Shown here: piece after piece, positions 8,580 through 17,965 of the stretch
Layout: each line of letters opens with the position of its first letter
How positions within the stretch are numbered: the first letter of the stretch is position 1
Assembly (NCBI GenBank): GCA_028865235.1
Contig: CP114561.1
Span: 1,694,001 to 1,758,000 of the forward strand
DNA length: 64,000 nucleotides
From: Candidatus Manganitrophus sp.
Lineage (GTDB): Bacteria; Nitrospirota; Nitrospiria; SBBL01; Manganitrophaceae
Direction of reading: 5' to 3'
Notes under the pieces: generated by a model
Database searches by the model: none
Told to the model about the DNA's origin: nothing
What the model saw: the letters and a program-made list of their open reading frames with translations, nothing else
Position numbers and translations under genes: made by a program

Positions 8580-9442
8580 CCGCCTTCGCGGCCGGCGGGA
8601 CGGAGCCGCCGCGCGAGCCCCCTCTCCTGACCCGCCGCATCCCTTCTTCCGACGAGAGCCTCCCGGTGATCGGCCTCGGGACCTGGCAGACATTCGACGT
8701 CGGCGACTCCCCCGCGGAGCGGGCGCCGCTGGAGGAGGTTCTCCGCGCGTTCGTCGAATTAGGGGGGACGCTGGTCGATTCTTCGCCGATGTACGGGAAT
8801 GCCGAAGCGGTCCTCGGCGACCTGGCCGACAAGCGGGGTCTGCGGCCACGGCTCTTCATCGCCACCAAAGTCTGGACCTCGGGGAAGGAGGCGGGCGTCG
8901 CGCAGATGAAAGAGTCGATGCGGCTGCTGCGGGCCGACCCGATCGATCTGATGCAGGTCCACAACCTGATCGATGTGCAGACCCACCTCGAAACGCTGAA
9001 GAAGTGGAAAAACGAAGGACACGTCCGCTACACCGGCGTGACCCATTACACCGCGAGCCGTCACGACGACGTGGCGCGGATCATGGCGTCTCAGCCGATC
9101 GACTTCATCCAGATCAACTACTCCGCCGGCGAGCGTGAAGCCGAGCGGCGGCTCCTCCCGATGGCGCTGGAGCGGGGGGTGGCGGTGATCGCCAACCGGC
9201 CGTTTGCCGGCGGCGAAATTTTCCGACGATTGCGAAGCCGGCCCCTGCCACCGTGGGCCGCCGAAATCGACTGCGGCAGCTGGGCGCAGCTTCTATTGAA
9301 ATTCGTGGTCTCTCACCCCGCGATCACCTGCGCGATCCCCGCCACTTCCAAAGTAACCCATCTCCGCGACAACATGAAAGCCGGCACCGGCCGGCTCCCC
9401 GATGAAAAACTTCGAGCTCGGATTGCCGCGGAGGCGAGCTAA
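8576..9442 (+). CDS. Aldo/keto reductase
   Basis: This 288-residue NADPH-dependent oxidoreductase keeps the AKR tetrad in context: Asp and Tyr in DSSPMYGNAE, Lys in IATKVWTSG and His in MQVHNLID. The late IPATSKVTHLRDN segment is the cofactor-binding loop. The chosen GTG (8576) overlaps the previous stop by 4 bases. The substrate is unknown. A repeat-rich membrane protein coupled to an AKR is an unusual pairing. A bidirectional terminator follows. Confidence 0.88.
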   Translation: MTAFAAGGTEPPREPPLLTRRIPSSDESLPVIGLGTWQTFDVGDSPAERAPLEEVLRAFVELGGTLVDSSPMYGNAEAVLGDLADKRGLRPRLFIATKVWTSGKEAGVAQMKESMRLLRADPIDLMQVHNLIDVQTHLETLKKWKNEGHVRYTGVTHYTASRHDDVARIMASQPIDFIQINYSAGEREAERRLLPMALERGVAVIANRPFAGGEIFRRLRSRPLPPWAAEIDCGSWAQLLLKFVVSHPAITCAIPATSKVTHLRDNMKAGTGRLPDEKLRARIAAEAS

Positions 9443-9471
9443 TTTTCGCTCATTGAATCGGATGTGTTGAC

Positions 9472-9506
9472 AAAAAAAGGGGTGGCCGAAAACGGCTACC
9501 CCTTTC
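9472..9506. terminator. Bidirectional terminator
   Basis: A 10-bp stem with one wobble pair (9479-9488 with 9493-9502) and AAAA loop, preceded by A7 and followed by TTT, between the convergent AKR and SRPBCC genes. Confidence 0.85.
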
Positions 9507-9550
9507 TGTTGAAGACGAGATGAAGCATCGCGAAGAGAAGCGATACGCGG

Positions 9551-10396
9551 TTAATTCCCATCCTCGCGAGACTTATACGACTTGTCGGCGCCCAGCATGA
9601 TCTCGCCTCCCTCCACCGCCTCTTTAAAGTTGTTCAGATCGTCTTCGATCTTCCGGGCCGGATCTTCGCCGAAGAATTCCGCGAGCGCCGCGCCGATCTC
9701 TCCGCCCGGAAGGGTGTATTCCATCGACACCCGAAGCTCCGTCTGTCCATCGCCGGCCTTTTCAAAATAAACCGTCCCTTCGTTCGGCACATCGGCATCG
9801 GCCAACGCGCGCCAGGAGATCATTTCATTCTTTTTATCTTCCACAATTTCGGCATCCCATTCGATCGGAACGCCGGCCGGGCCTTTTGCCACCCAGTGCG
9901 ATCGTTTGCCGCGGGTACCGGTGACCGATTCCAAGTGGCTCATGATGTTCGGAAGGTTTTCAAAATTGCGCCAGAATGCATAAAGTTCTTCGGGTGATTT
10001 GGCAATAACGATACTTTTTTCCACCTGAATCGGCCCGCTTTGGCCTCTGAACCGCTCGATTTTCCCTTTGAACTCATCGGCCCATCCTTGGGCCCATCCC
10101 TTGGCCCGCTCCGTCAGGCTCTGAATTTCTTCGGTCAGGCGCTCGGTCCCGATGGCGGCCTTGATATTGAACGGGCGATTCGTGACCCCTCGATAAATCA
10201 AAGCTCCCGCAGCGCCGACCAGCAGGGCATCGGCCAAGCTCACCTTCCGAAGGTAATAGAAGAGCAGCGCCCCCCCGCCGGCCGCGGCTGCAATCTGCTC
10301 GATATTGTTGACGGAGATTCCTGCCATATACGACGACCCGCTCCGGGAAACAGCCGCCGGCTTTTGTTTCGCGTGATTTTTGTTTTTAGACGACAT
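9551..10396 (-). CDS. SRPBCC (cyclase/dehydrase-like) protein with membrane-associated N-terminus
   Basis: The 281-residue protein starts at an ATG 6 bases after AGGAGG; a longer frame upstream is spurious. Residues about 30-85 (NNIEQIAAAAGGGALLFYYL, then GAAGALIYRGVTNRPFNI) form a DUF2892-like hydrophobic pair. Residues about 120-270 form an SRPBCC fold opening with QVEKSIVIAKSPEELYAFWRN and containing GPAGVPIEWDAEI. SRPBCC proteins bind hydrophobic ligands or act as cyclases. The combination is common in bacterial envelope or stress proteins of unknown ligand. Transcribed alone. Confidence 0.85.
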   Translation of the reverse strand: MSSKNKNHAKQKPAAVSRSGSSYMAGISVNNIEQIAAAAGGGALLFYYLRKVSLADALLVGAAGALIYRGVTNRPFNIKAAIGTERLTEEIQSLTERAKGWAQGWADEFKGKIERFRGQSGPIQVEKSIVIAKSPEELYAFWRNFENLPNIMSHLESVTGTRGKRSHWVAKGPAGVPIEWDAEIVEDKKNEMISWRALADADVPNEGTVYFEKAGDGQTELRVSMEYTLPGGEIGAALAEFFGEDPARKIEDDLNNFKEAVEGGEIMLGADKSYKSREDGN

Positions 10397-10778
10397 ACCC
10401 ATCCTCCTCATTTCTGATCCATTCAGAATTTTCAGAACGTGGTTCCTAAATGCGTTCAGACTCGGTTTCTTCATTTTGCCGGAGACGGAAAGGAATACCC
10501 CTCCTCCGAATCGGGAGGAGAAAATGACGGACTTCCCTTCACTGGTATTAGCATAACGTTTCAGTCGAGGCGGAGTCCATGCAACTTCCGGGTTAATACA
10601 AATGGGTGATAGGAGTGCGGAGTAGGTCGGCAAGGGATGGGAACCCGGCGCCATGCCGTCATAAGCAGATTACCTACTAATTCTTAATCCATAATTCCTA
10701 ATTTATATTCTCCTTCTGTTTTTTGAATTCCGAATTATGCTACGATTTTTAGGGATAGTCATCTTTGGTCCTTTTTAA
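10397..10778. other. Non-coding gap with AT-rich repeat copy
   Basis: No gene is supported here. The stretch around 10673-10705 (ACTAATTCTTAATCC then ATAATTCCTAATT) belongs to the ATTAGGAATTAG repeat family described in the findings. Confidence 0.5.
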
Positions 10779-11192
10779 ATGCGCTTCGAAGAAAAAATAA
10801 ATATCTTGTTGGTGGATGACAACCGCAATAATCTTCTCTTATTGGAAGCGATTCTGGATTCCCCCGAGTATCGTTTGGTGAAGGCGTCTTCCGGAAGGGA
10901 GGCGTTAAAACATCTCCTTAACGAGGATTTCACCCTCATTCTGCTCGATGTCATGATGCCGGGGCTGGATGGATTTGAGACGGCGGAGATCATTCGGCAA
11001 CGCCCTCAATCCAGGAACACTCCAATTATCTTTATCACCGCGATGGACCCGGATGAAGAAGCGATGCTCAAGGCCGACTCGGTGGGGGCGGTCGATTATT
11101 TCTTCAAACCTTTTGATTCCGATCTATTACGGGCGAAAGTGTCTCTCTTCGTCAATTTGTACAAAAAGAATCGGCTGCTCCGGCACAAGTGA
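10779..11192 (+). CDS. Stand-alone receiver (CheY-like) response regulator
   Basis: This 137-residue single-domain protein shows the receiver set: acidic pair in LLVDDN, phospho-acceptor Asp in LILLDVMMPGLDG, Thr/Ser in IIFITAMD and Lys in DYFFKPFD. No output domain follows. Such receivers act as phosphate relays or by protein contact. It lies 350 bases before a REC-PAS-GGDEF-EAL protein and near a histidine kinase, so all three may act together, but they are not in one operon. The 11193-11544 gap holds only weak minus-strand fragments. Confidence 0.9.
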   Translation: MRFEEKINILLVDDNRNNLLLLEAILDSPEYRLVKASSGREALKHLLNEDFTLILLDVMMPGLDGFETAEIIRQRPQSRNTPIIFITAMDPDEEAMLKADSVGAVDYFFKPFDSDLLRAKVSLFVNLYKKNRLLRHK

Positions 11193-11544
11193 ACCGCAGG
11201 GAAAGGGAGATCCCGCCGGGCGTTTCATCCGGAAGGATACGGATCAACCGCGCGTCCATGACCCGCCCTTCTTCATCCTTCCCTCTAGTAAAAAACCGCT
11301 CCGCTTTTTGATCTTGGTAAAACAGCGGTGAAAGATATCTTCCAACCATCGGCGGTCCCTTCCGATTAATTCCATATCGTCCACAGTGCGAGTCTCACTC
11401 CTGAATGGTATACTAATCGGCATCAATCCACGCCCTCTCCGCTTGAATCGAACGCGAGTGATCCAACCGGGTCTATTTCGACAGAATCCACGAAATCACG
11501 ACGGCGCGATAGAAGATCCAAATAACATCCAGTGAGAGGTAAAC

Positions 11545-13632
11545 ATGGCCTTACCGATTCAGATTCATACCCTCATCGTCGAAGACTCCGAAGAAGATAC
11601 CGAGCTGCTGTTGCGGGAGCTTCAGAAAGGGGGGTATGACCCGATCCATGAACGCGTTGAAACGCGGGAATCGCTGCAAGCGGCGCTCGACAACCGTCGG
11701 TGGGACATCATCTTCTCCGATTATACGATGCCCCAATTTAAAGGAACGGAGGCGCTGGCCCTCTTGAGAGAGCGCGGGAACGACACCCCCTTTCTTTTCG
11801 TGTCGGGGACGATCGGAGAAGACCGGGCCGTGGCGGCAATGAAGGCGGGCGCCGATGACTACATCATCAAAGGGAATTTAAAACGGCTGATTCCCGCCGT
11901 AAACCGGGAGCTGCGTGAAGCCGAGGTGCGGCGGGAGCGGAAGAAAGCAGAGGAAGCGCTGCAGGAGAGCAATCAAACCCTGGAGGCGGTCGTCCAGTCT
12001 TCACCGCTCGCCATTATTGTGATTGATCCGGCCGGAAATGTTCGGATGTGGAATCCGGCCGCCGAGCAGATCCTCGGCTGGAGCGCACGGGAGGTCCTGG
12101 GACGTCCGATCCCCATTCGCCCGGAAGAGACAAAGAAAGAGACCCGGGAGGCGGAACGCGAGGTGAAGCGATTCGTCAACTTGGAGCGCCGGTATAAAAG
12201 GAAAGACGGCGTCTTGATCGACACCAGCATCTCGACCTCCCTTCTCTGCAACAACGATGGGGAGATCAGCGGCGTCATGTGGATCATCGCCGATATCACC
12301 GAGCGCAAGCGCGCGGAGGCGACGATCAAACAGATGGCCTATTACGACACGCTGACCGCTCTTCCCAACCGGACCCTTTTACACAATCGGCTGCAGCAAG
12401 CGATTCCGTCCGCCGCTGATGAAAATAAATCGGTCGGCCTGCTCATTCTTGATTTAGACCGCTTCAGAGAGATCAACGACACCCTGGGGCACCCTCGGGG
12501 CGACGCGTTATTGCAACAGATCGGGCCGCGGCTGCACGCGGTCCTGCAACCCTCCGATACGATCGCACGTTTGGGCGGGGATGAATTCGCCGTGATGCTC
12601 CCCCGGATCGATTCCGAACAGGCGGCCCTCGCCGCGGGCCGGCTCCTCAAAGCCTTGGAGAAACCTTTTTTGATCGAAGGGATTCCGATTGTGATCGAGG
12701 CGAGCATCGGCATGGCCCTCTCGCCGGAGCACGGCGAAAATCCAGACAGCCTGATTCAGCACGCCGACATCGCCATGTATGTCGCCAAGGAAAACAAAAA
12801 AGGGGTCGCCCTTTACTCCCGGAAGGTGGACAAACACAGCCCGCGCCGCCTCGCACTTCTCGGAGAGCTGCGGGACGCGATTGAAAACAACCATCTCTTT
12901 CTGGTCTATCAGCCCAAGATCCACCTCTGGACCCGACGGGTGATCGGGGTGGAGGCGCTGGTCCGCTGGCAACATCCTCAGTACGGTGTGATCCCCCCCG
13001 ACCAATTCATTACGATTGCGGAACATTCCGGACTCATTCAACCGCTCACCCTTTGGGTGGTGAAGACCGCGCTCGCTCAATGCAAGATTTGGCAGAGGGA
13101 AGGGAAGGCTCCCAATGTGGCGGTCAATTTGTCCGCTCGGAACCTCGAAGATCCGGAACTTCCGGATCAAATCGCAGGATTGTTGGTGGCCAGCGGCGTC
13201 GGATCGGCCTCTCTGAATCTGGAAATCACCGAAAGCGCCCTGATGGTCAACCCCGCGCAGGCGATGGAGACCTTAACCCGTCTGAAAAACATGGAGATTC
13301 AGCTCTCGATCGACGACTTCGGCACCGGCTACTCGTCTTTAGGATATCTGAAAAAACTGCCGGTCCATCAGATCAAGATCGACAAATCGTTCGTGAAAGA
13401 GATGGCGACCGACGAAGAGGATGCCATCATCGTCCGCTCGACGATCGAGCTCACCCACAATCTCGGTCTCAAAGTGGTGGCGGAGGGAGTGGAAAGCGAA
13501 GAGGTGCTGGAAAAACTCGCCGCGCTCGACTGCGACGCGGCGCAAGGGTACCACATCAGCCGTCCCCTTCCCCCGTCCGAGCTGAATGCCTGGTTCACCG
13601 AAACGGCGCCGGCCAAGGGATGGAATCTGTGA
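11545..13632 (+). CDS. REC-PAS-GGDEF-EAL c-di-GMP turnover protein
   Basis: This 695-residue protein has a receiver (about 8-125; acceptor Asp in DIIFSDYTMP), a PAS domain (about 145-265), a GGDEF domain (about 270-430; intact LGGDEF) and an EAL domain (about 440-690; EALVRW, DDFGTGYSSL, VAEGVES). Both catalytic signatures look complete, so it could make or degrade c-di-GMP depending on phosphorylation and PAS input. No RxxD I-site precedes GGDEF in the usual place. GAGAGG precedes the ATG. It ends 38 bases before the convergent histidine kinase. Confidence 0.93.
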   Translation: MALPIQIHTLIVEDSEEDTELLLRELQKGGYDPIHERVETRESLQAALDNRRWDIIFSDYTMPQFKGTEALALLRERGNDTPFLFVSGTIGEDRAVAAMKAGADDYIIKGNLKRLIPAVNRELREAEVRRERKKAEEALQESNQTLEAVVQSSPLAIIVIDPAGNVRMWNPAAEQILGWSAREVLGRPIPIRPEETKKETREAEREVKRFVNLERRYKRKDGVLIDTSISTSLLCNNDGEISGVMWIIADITERKRAEATIKQMAYYDTLTALPNRTLLHNRLQQAIPSAADENKSVGLLILDLDRFREINDTLGHPRGDALLQQIGPRLHAVLQPSDTIARLGGDEFAVMLPRIDSEQAALAAGRLLKALEKPFLIEGIPIVIEASIGMALSPEHGENPDSLIQHADIAMYVAKENKKGVALYSRKVDKHSPRRLALLGELRDAIENNHLFLVYQPKIHLWTRRVIGVEALVRWQHPQYGVIPPDQFITIAEHSGLIQPLTLWVVKTALAQCKIWQREGKAPNVAVNLSARNLEDPELPDQIAGLLVASGVGSASLNLEITESALMVNPAQAMETLTRLKNMEIQLSIDDFGTGYSSLGYLKKLPVHQIKIDKSFVKEMATDEEDAIIVRSTIELTHNLGLKVVAEGVESEEVLEKLAALDCDAAQGYHISRPLPPSELNAWFTETAPAKGWNL

Positions 13633-13669
13633 AAACCAACGAGGATGAAACAGGATTTAGAACGACGGA

Positions 13670-15358
13670 TTAGGAGTGTAATTCCACGCGCAGGCTCGTT
13701 TCTCTCGATTCATCAAACAAATTCTTCGGCAACGAAAAATAAAAAACGGCCCCTTGATCGACCTCTCCCTCGGCCCAGGTCCGGCCGCCATGGCGGTGGA
13801 CGATTCGGCGGACGTTCGCCAGCCCGATGCCGGTCCCCTCGAACTCGTCCGCGCTGTGCAGCCGCTGGAAAACGCCAAAGAGCTTGCCGGCGTATTTCGG
13901 GTCAAAACCGGCGCCGTTGTCCCGAACAAAGAAGATATTCTCTTCCCCCTCCGAGAGAAGGCCGATATCAATTTCGGCACGCGCGCGGGTTTGGGTGTAC
14001 TTCACCGCGTTGCCGATCAGGTTGGCCCAGACCTGCCGCAGCAGCGCGGCGTCCCCTCTCACTTCGGGAAGATGCCCGATCGTCCAAGCGATCTGCCGCC
14101 CCTCGACCTCCGGCTGCAATTCTTGAATCACCTCCCGGACGGTGGAATCGATGCTGACCGGCCGAATGCGCATCTCGATCTTTGCCGTCCGCGAGAAGGC
14201 GAGCAGATCATCGATTAACCTTTCCATTTTTTTGGCTGACTTCATGATTGTGTCGATATAGCGATGTCCCTTTTCGTCGAACTGCGCCCCTCGATGTTCT
14301 CTCAGCATTTCGACGAAGCCGCTGATGTGGCGCAGCGGCGCCCTCAGGTCATGCGAGACGGAGTAGCTGAACGCCTCCAATTCCTTGTTCGCCGCTTCCA
14401 GCTGCACGGTTCGCTCCTCAACGCGCCGCTCCAGACTGAGATTCAACGCCCGGACCTCCGCTTCCGCCGCCTTGCGCTCCTCATTCGCCCGGTCGATCGC
14501 CCCCCCGATGATCCGGGAGAGCTGCGAGACGATCGCGCTCATCACCAAAACCGAGACCAGCGCGAGCAGCGCGGCCATCATCGCCGGGTTCGTGAACTGC
14601 CGGAAGCTGAGCGTATTGAGCCAGCCGCCGATCAGGATGACCCCGGCCGTAAAGGGGAGGAACACCCGCATCAAGCGCGCTTGCGTCGATTCGCCGATCC
14701 AGGAACGAAGCGGCCAGATCTCGGGACCGCAGACCGAGATGATCCCGATGCCAAGGATCAGAAAGGCGATCGCCGTCGTCAGCGCCACCGGGATGACGGT
14801 GCCGCCGTACAGCAGCGGGGTTCGATACAGATAACCCAGGCTCACGACAAATCCAACCGACAACACCCCCGTTGCCAGGAAGGCCGCGAGGCCGCGCCGG
14901 CGCGGCCGTTCCGGGGACGCCGACCAGAGGAAAAAGAGCGAAAGACCGGCGAGGAGGAAATTCGCCGCCGTCACCGGAGACATCCGGCCGATGAGGACCG
15001 CCCCGAATTTTTCGGAGCTGCTCACCAGCCACTGATCGATGTCGATTTGGAAATCGAAGAGATGCTGGCCGAGGGTGAGAGCGGCCAGGACCAAAACAAA
15101 ACCGCTCCCTCCCCTTCCCAGTTTTCGTCCCCAGGGGGAGTCGGGCCGGTGAACCTGGAGGAGCAACGCGCTTCCGAGCATCACAAAAGCGAGGGCGGTG
15201 TTGGGAGCCATCGGAATATACTCCAGCCGGATGCTGGCGAGCAGGTGGAAGCGGATCATCCAGCCGAGCAGGGCGACGCCGCCGATGGCGCAGACGATCC
15301 ATCCGCACAGATGCGCCGCCCGGCCGAACAGATCGGCTGACGTTGTTTCCGATTGCAT
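13670..15358 (-). CDS. Membrane sensor histidine kinase (MASE-like input, phytochrome-type kinase core)
   Basis: The 562-residue protein starts at an ATG with AAGAGG upstream. Residues about 15-290 hold about eight hydrophobic helices, an integral-membrane sensor. A coiled coil (ERRVEERTVQLEAANKELEAF) leads to the HisKA motif SYSVSHDLRAPLRHI and an HATPase domain with NLIGNAVKYT, VRDNGAGFD and GTGIGLANVRRI. The core resembles the light/redox phytochrome-like kinases that phosphorylate single-domain receivers, which fits the nearby stand-alone receiver at 10779. Signal unknown. Confidence 0.9.
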   Translation of the reverse strand: MQSETTSADLFGRAAHLCGWIVCAIGGVALLGWMIRFHLLASIRLEYIPMAPNTALAFVMLGSALLLQVHRPDSPWGRKLGRGGSGFVLVLAALTLGQHLFDFQIDIDQWLVSSSEKFGAVLIGRMSPVTAANFLLAGLSLFFLWSASPERPRRRGLAAFLATGVLSVGFVVSLGYLYRTPLLYGGTVIPVALTTAIAFLILGIGIISVCGPEIWPLRSWIGESTQARLMRVFLPFTAGVILIGGWLNTLSFRQFTNPAMMAALLALVSVLVMSAIVSQLSRIIGGAIDRANEERKAAEAEVRALNLSLERRVEERTVQLEAANKELEAFSYSVSHDLRAPLRHISGFVEMLREHRGAQFDEKGHRYIDTIMKSAKKMERLIDDLLAFSRTAKIEMRIRPVSIDSTVREVIQELQPEVEGRQIAWTIGHLPEVRGDAALLRQVWANLIGNAVKYTQTRARAEIDIGLLSEGEENIFFVRDNGAGFDPKYAGKLFGVFQRLHSADEFEGTGIGLANVRRIVHRHGGRTWAEGEVDQGAVFYFSLPKNLFDESRETSLRVELHS

Positions 15359-15517
15359 GGGGGCCTCTTCAAGGGTGGAAGGAATTCCATCCAAGTATAT
15401 CGGGAGAGACCGATCTGTCAATTTTCGGCGGGTGAGGTCGGGACGCGGTTGCCGGAGATCAGCTAGGAATGATCCGCGAGGAGATCTCCCGATCCATGAC
15501 AAAGAAGCGTCGGCGGG

Positions 15518-16048
15518 TCATCCTTCTTGTTGATCGTCCGATTCGGTCTCTTCCTCGGGCGGGGCCAAAATTGTTTTGCGGCAGTGGGGGGTGCCGCATC
15601 GGCAGGCGTAGCGTTTCTCGGCGTCCGGATCTTCTTCCCCGTCTCTTTCGTAGGCGTAATCGAAGAAGAGCTCTTCCCCGGCGGCGATGTCGCGGATCGC
15701 GTCGATGAAGACCCGCCCCTCCTCGACGACCGATTCGCAGTTGGGGTCGCAGGAATGGTTGATGTACCGGGCGTCGTTCCCCTCGTGGGTGGCGTCGATC
15801 ACGGTCTGCTCGTCGACGGCGAAGAGATAGGTATGGTGCCGCTCCATCTCGAAGTCGTTGTAGCGGGCGTCCGCTTGCGCGTGGGTGATCCGCTCTCCGG
15901 TATATTCGATGATCCGCGTTCCGTTTGGAATCGGCCGGAGGGCGAAGGCGCCGGACCCCTGGATTTGAGAGGAGCGGATCTCGAACCAGGGCCGGGTCCG
16001 TTGACGCGTTATTTTTTCGGTGACAATCTCATTCGGTTCGACCAGCAT
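15518..16048 (-). CDS. SET-domain protein lysine methyltransferase
   Basis: The 176-residue protein has all SET landmarks: SGAFALRPIPNGTRIIEYTGE, the catalytic pseudo-knot NDARYINHSCDPNCE, GEELFFDYAYE, and a post-SET Zn cluster CRCGTPHCRKTIL. It would transfer methyl from S-adenosylmethionine to a lysine of a protein. SET proteins are eukaryote-typical but occur in scattered bacteria. The ATG at 16048 is preferred; a TTG 16 codons upstream is possible and neither has a good ribosome site. Same strand as the DUF4157 genes but 247 bases apart. Confidence 0.88.
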   Translation of the reverse strand: MLVEPNEIVTEKITRQRTRPWFEIRSSQIQGSGAFALRPIPNGTRIIEYTGERITHAQADARYNDFEMERHHTYLFAVDEQTVIDATHEGNDARYINHSCDPNCESVVEEGRVFIDAIRDIAAGEELFFDYAYERDGEEDPDAEKRYACRCGTPHCRKTILAPPEEETESDDQQEG

Positions 16049-16295
16049 AAAGAGGCGGCTTTCTAGAATCCCTTCGAGTGGGCCGGCCGACGACAATGAC
16101 GGACAGAGTCAGGCGGGGTGATCCCTACTTCCGAGGTCGATTCTACATTTGTATGGGTTTATGTGATGTTTGACCGAGCGGTTACAGCAGCGAAGTCTAA
16201 CAAAGAGTTTCTTTTTTGTAAAGAAGAGATGAATGCCGTCCCGCTGATTCGAGGAGAAGATCTAAACAAAACGGGCGATGCATTCTTCGACATGA

Positions 16296-17246
16296 TCAGA
16301 TGATCCCGGAGCAACTGCAATACTCTTCCCCCGCCACCCGCGCGATGCATTTACATTGGGCGCACTTGGCTTTCGTTTTACAGGCCTCCCCCCCGCCGCA
16401 GTCATCGATAATCTTTGTCGCCAGCTCGAAGCACTCGGGAATCATCGGGGCATTGGCCCCGTAGCAGCAGACGCCGATGCCGTTCGCCACCGAACAGGGG
16501 TAGCATTTCTCCTCTCCTGCCGGCGAGGCGTCGTTTTCCCTCTCCGGCGCGGCGGCCTGCCGCTGAACCTGCCGGCCCGAATACCCTTGCTGCACCACAT
16601 GGGCAAGCTCGTGCGCCAAGAGCCGGCGGCCCGAGGTCGTTTGCGGCGAATAATACCCCGCCCCAAACACGACATCCCGCCCGACGGTATACGCCAGTGC
16701 ATTGATTGCCCGCGACGACGCGGCGGCTTTCGGATCGGCATGGACCCGCACGCGGCTGAAATCCTGTCCGAAGCGGGGCTCCATGAAGGCGCGCGTGGCG
16801 GCATCGAGCGGTTGTCCCCCGGAGCGAAGGGTCTCCTGTACCATCGGCGGCACCGTCGAGGGCGCGGCGGGATCGACGGTCCTGCGCTTCATCGAAAGCT
16901 TTTCCTCTGCATCGCACTTGGGGCAAGACCCGCCGCCACCGGCACAAGGGGCACATTTCTTCTGCAGCTGCTCCCCTCCCGAGCCGGAAAGACCGGCGAC
17001 TTCAGCATCCGGCATCCGCATCACCTGCTCGGCGACGCGGTCGGCCTCCTGTTCGTGGATGTCTCCGGGCGTGCTGACGGTGAGCTTGGCCTGGAGCCGC
17101 TGCACCGCTTGGTTTCCGATGGTGCGCTGAAGATGGAGAAGAGAAGGGGCGGGATGATCCGGCACGGAGAGAGTTTTATCCGGTCGGGTCGGATGGGAGG
17201 AGATTTTCTTTTGAAGGGGGGTCTGGGTTTGGACGGCGGTTCGCAC
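16296..17246 (-). CDS. DUF4157 protein with Cys-rich C-terminal domain
   Basis: This 316-residue protein has an N-terminal region with LLHLQRTIGNQAVQRLQ and HEQEADRVAEQVMRMP, a Cys cluster (KKCAPCAGG...CPKC), then the DUF4157 (eCIS core) domain at about 135-225 with RVRVHADPKAA and the HELAHVVQQ metallopeptidase-like motif. The last 75 residues contain 12 cysteines, like a secreted disulfide-rich or metal-binding domain. DUF4157 proteins accompany extracellular contractile injection systems and carry varied C-terminal effectors. GTG start with GAGAGAG upstream. No injection-system structural genes are in view. Confidence 0.85.
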   Translation of the reverse strand: MRTAVQTQTPLQKKISSHPTRPDKTLSVPDHPAPSLLHLQRTIGNQAVQRLQAKLTVSTPGDIHEQEADRVAEQVMRMPDAEVAGLSGSGGEQLQKKCAPCAGGGGSCPKCDAEEKLSMKRRTVDPAAPSTVPPMVQETLRSGGQPLDAATRAFMEPRFGQDFSRVRVHADPKAAASSRAINALAYTVGRDVVFGAGYYSPQTTSGRRLLAHELAHVVQQGYSGRQVQRQAAAPERENDASPAGEEKCYPCSVANGIGVCCYGANAPMIPECFELATKIIDDCGGGEACKTKAKCAQCKCIARVAGEEYCSCSGII

Positions 17247-17285
17247 GGTCTCTCTCTAATTGCTTGCGGCGGCGCAGGGTTACCG

Positions 17286-17336
17286 ACTCGAATTTAATTT
17301 GAGGATATTAATCGATTAGATTCCAAATTGCAATTC
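17286..17336 (-). promoter_or_regulatory. Upstream region shared by both DUF4157 genes (copy 1)
   Basis: Reading on the minus strand, GAATTGCAATTTG, then ATCGATTAATAT, then AAATTAAAT lie in the same order and spacing as in the region upstream of the DUF4157-metzincin gene. About 40 to 75 bases before the GTG. AT-rich compared with both genes; probably a shared promoter or operator. Confidence 0.65.
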
Positions 17337-17377
17337 GATAAAAGCGGTGGGGGCTGGGACGAAGCCCCTTCCAGAAT

Positions 17378-17834
17378 TCAGGCAGCCGAACTTTGACCCC
17401 CGGCGTGGGTTTGCACCCACTTCACAATCGCCGCCGCGTTCATCGCGCCGGATTGGCGGGCCACCTCCTGCCCGCCGCGAAAGAGCGCCATGGTCGGAAT
17501 GCTCATCATGTTGAAGCGCGCCGCGAGGCCTTGCTCTTTTTCCGTGTTTACCTTCGCGAAGCGCACATGAGGCTCAAGGACCTTGGCCGCCTTTTCGAAT
17601 TCGGGGGCCATCATCAGACAGGGCCCGCACCAGGCGGCCCAAAAAGTCGACGACCACCGGGATGTCGTTGCTTGCGATCTGGCGGGCAAAGGCAGCTTCG
17701 TTCAGCTCCACCGGACGGCCGGTAAAGAGGGGTTGATGGCATTGGCCGCATTTCGGCCCCTGGCCGAGACGCTCGGACGGGACGCGGTTGGTGGCGTTGC
17801 AGTGCGGGCAGACGACGCGAAGGGGGTTGCTCAT
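17378..17834 (-). CDS. trxC: Thioredoxin 2 (TrxC-type), one frameshift
   Basis: The N-terminus carries the TrxC zinc finger (CPHC, then CGQC 20 residues on) and leads into PVVVDF; the rest, WAAWCGPCLMMAPEFEKAA through SIPTMALFRGG, continues in another frame. Removing one base from the A5 run 17641-17645 restores VVVDFWAAWCGPC and a 151-residue protein, the normal TrxC length. It reduces protein disulfides in the cytosol and is often oxidative-stress induced. It lies between two DUF4157 genes on the same strand, next to the 12-cysteine protein. AAGGGA precedes the ATG. Confidence 0.88.
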
Positions 17835-17965
17835 GGGAGATCCCTTATCGAATGGATGGTCTCATGACTCCAGGTTAAATCCGATTCTCACACCCTGTCA
17901 ATCATGTCATTGAACTAACCTGTCGGCGGCCTCTCGATCCCTCTTTCGCGCGATCTTGACATCGG

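Noticed and set aside
11152..11426. Two overlapping minus-strand frames in the gap after the receiver
   Set aside because: Fragments could be joined by a frameshift, but no recognisable family emerges and there is no ribosome site, so a gene is not claimed.
14264..15340. 358-codon frame opposite the histidine kinase
   Set aside because: Antisense to conserved kinase and membrane helices; composition typical of a shadow frame.
16118..16303. 61-codon frame between the SET and DUF4157 genes
   Set aside because: No ribosome site, no family match and overlap with the DUF4157 stop region.
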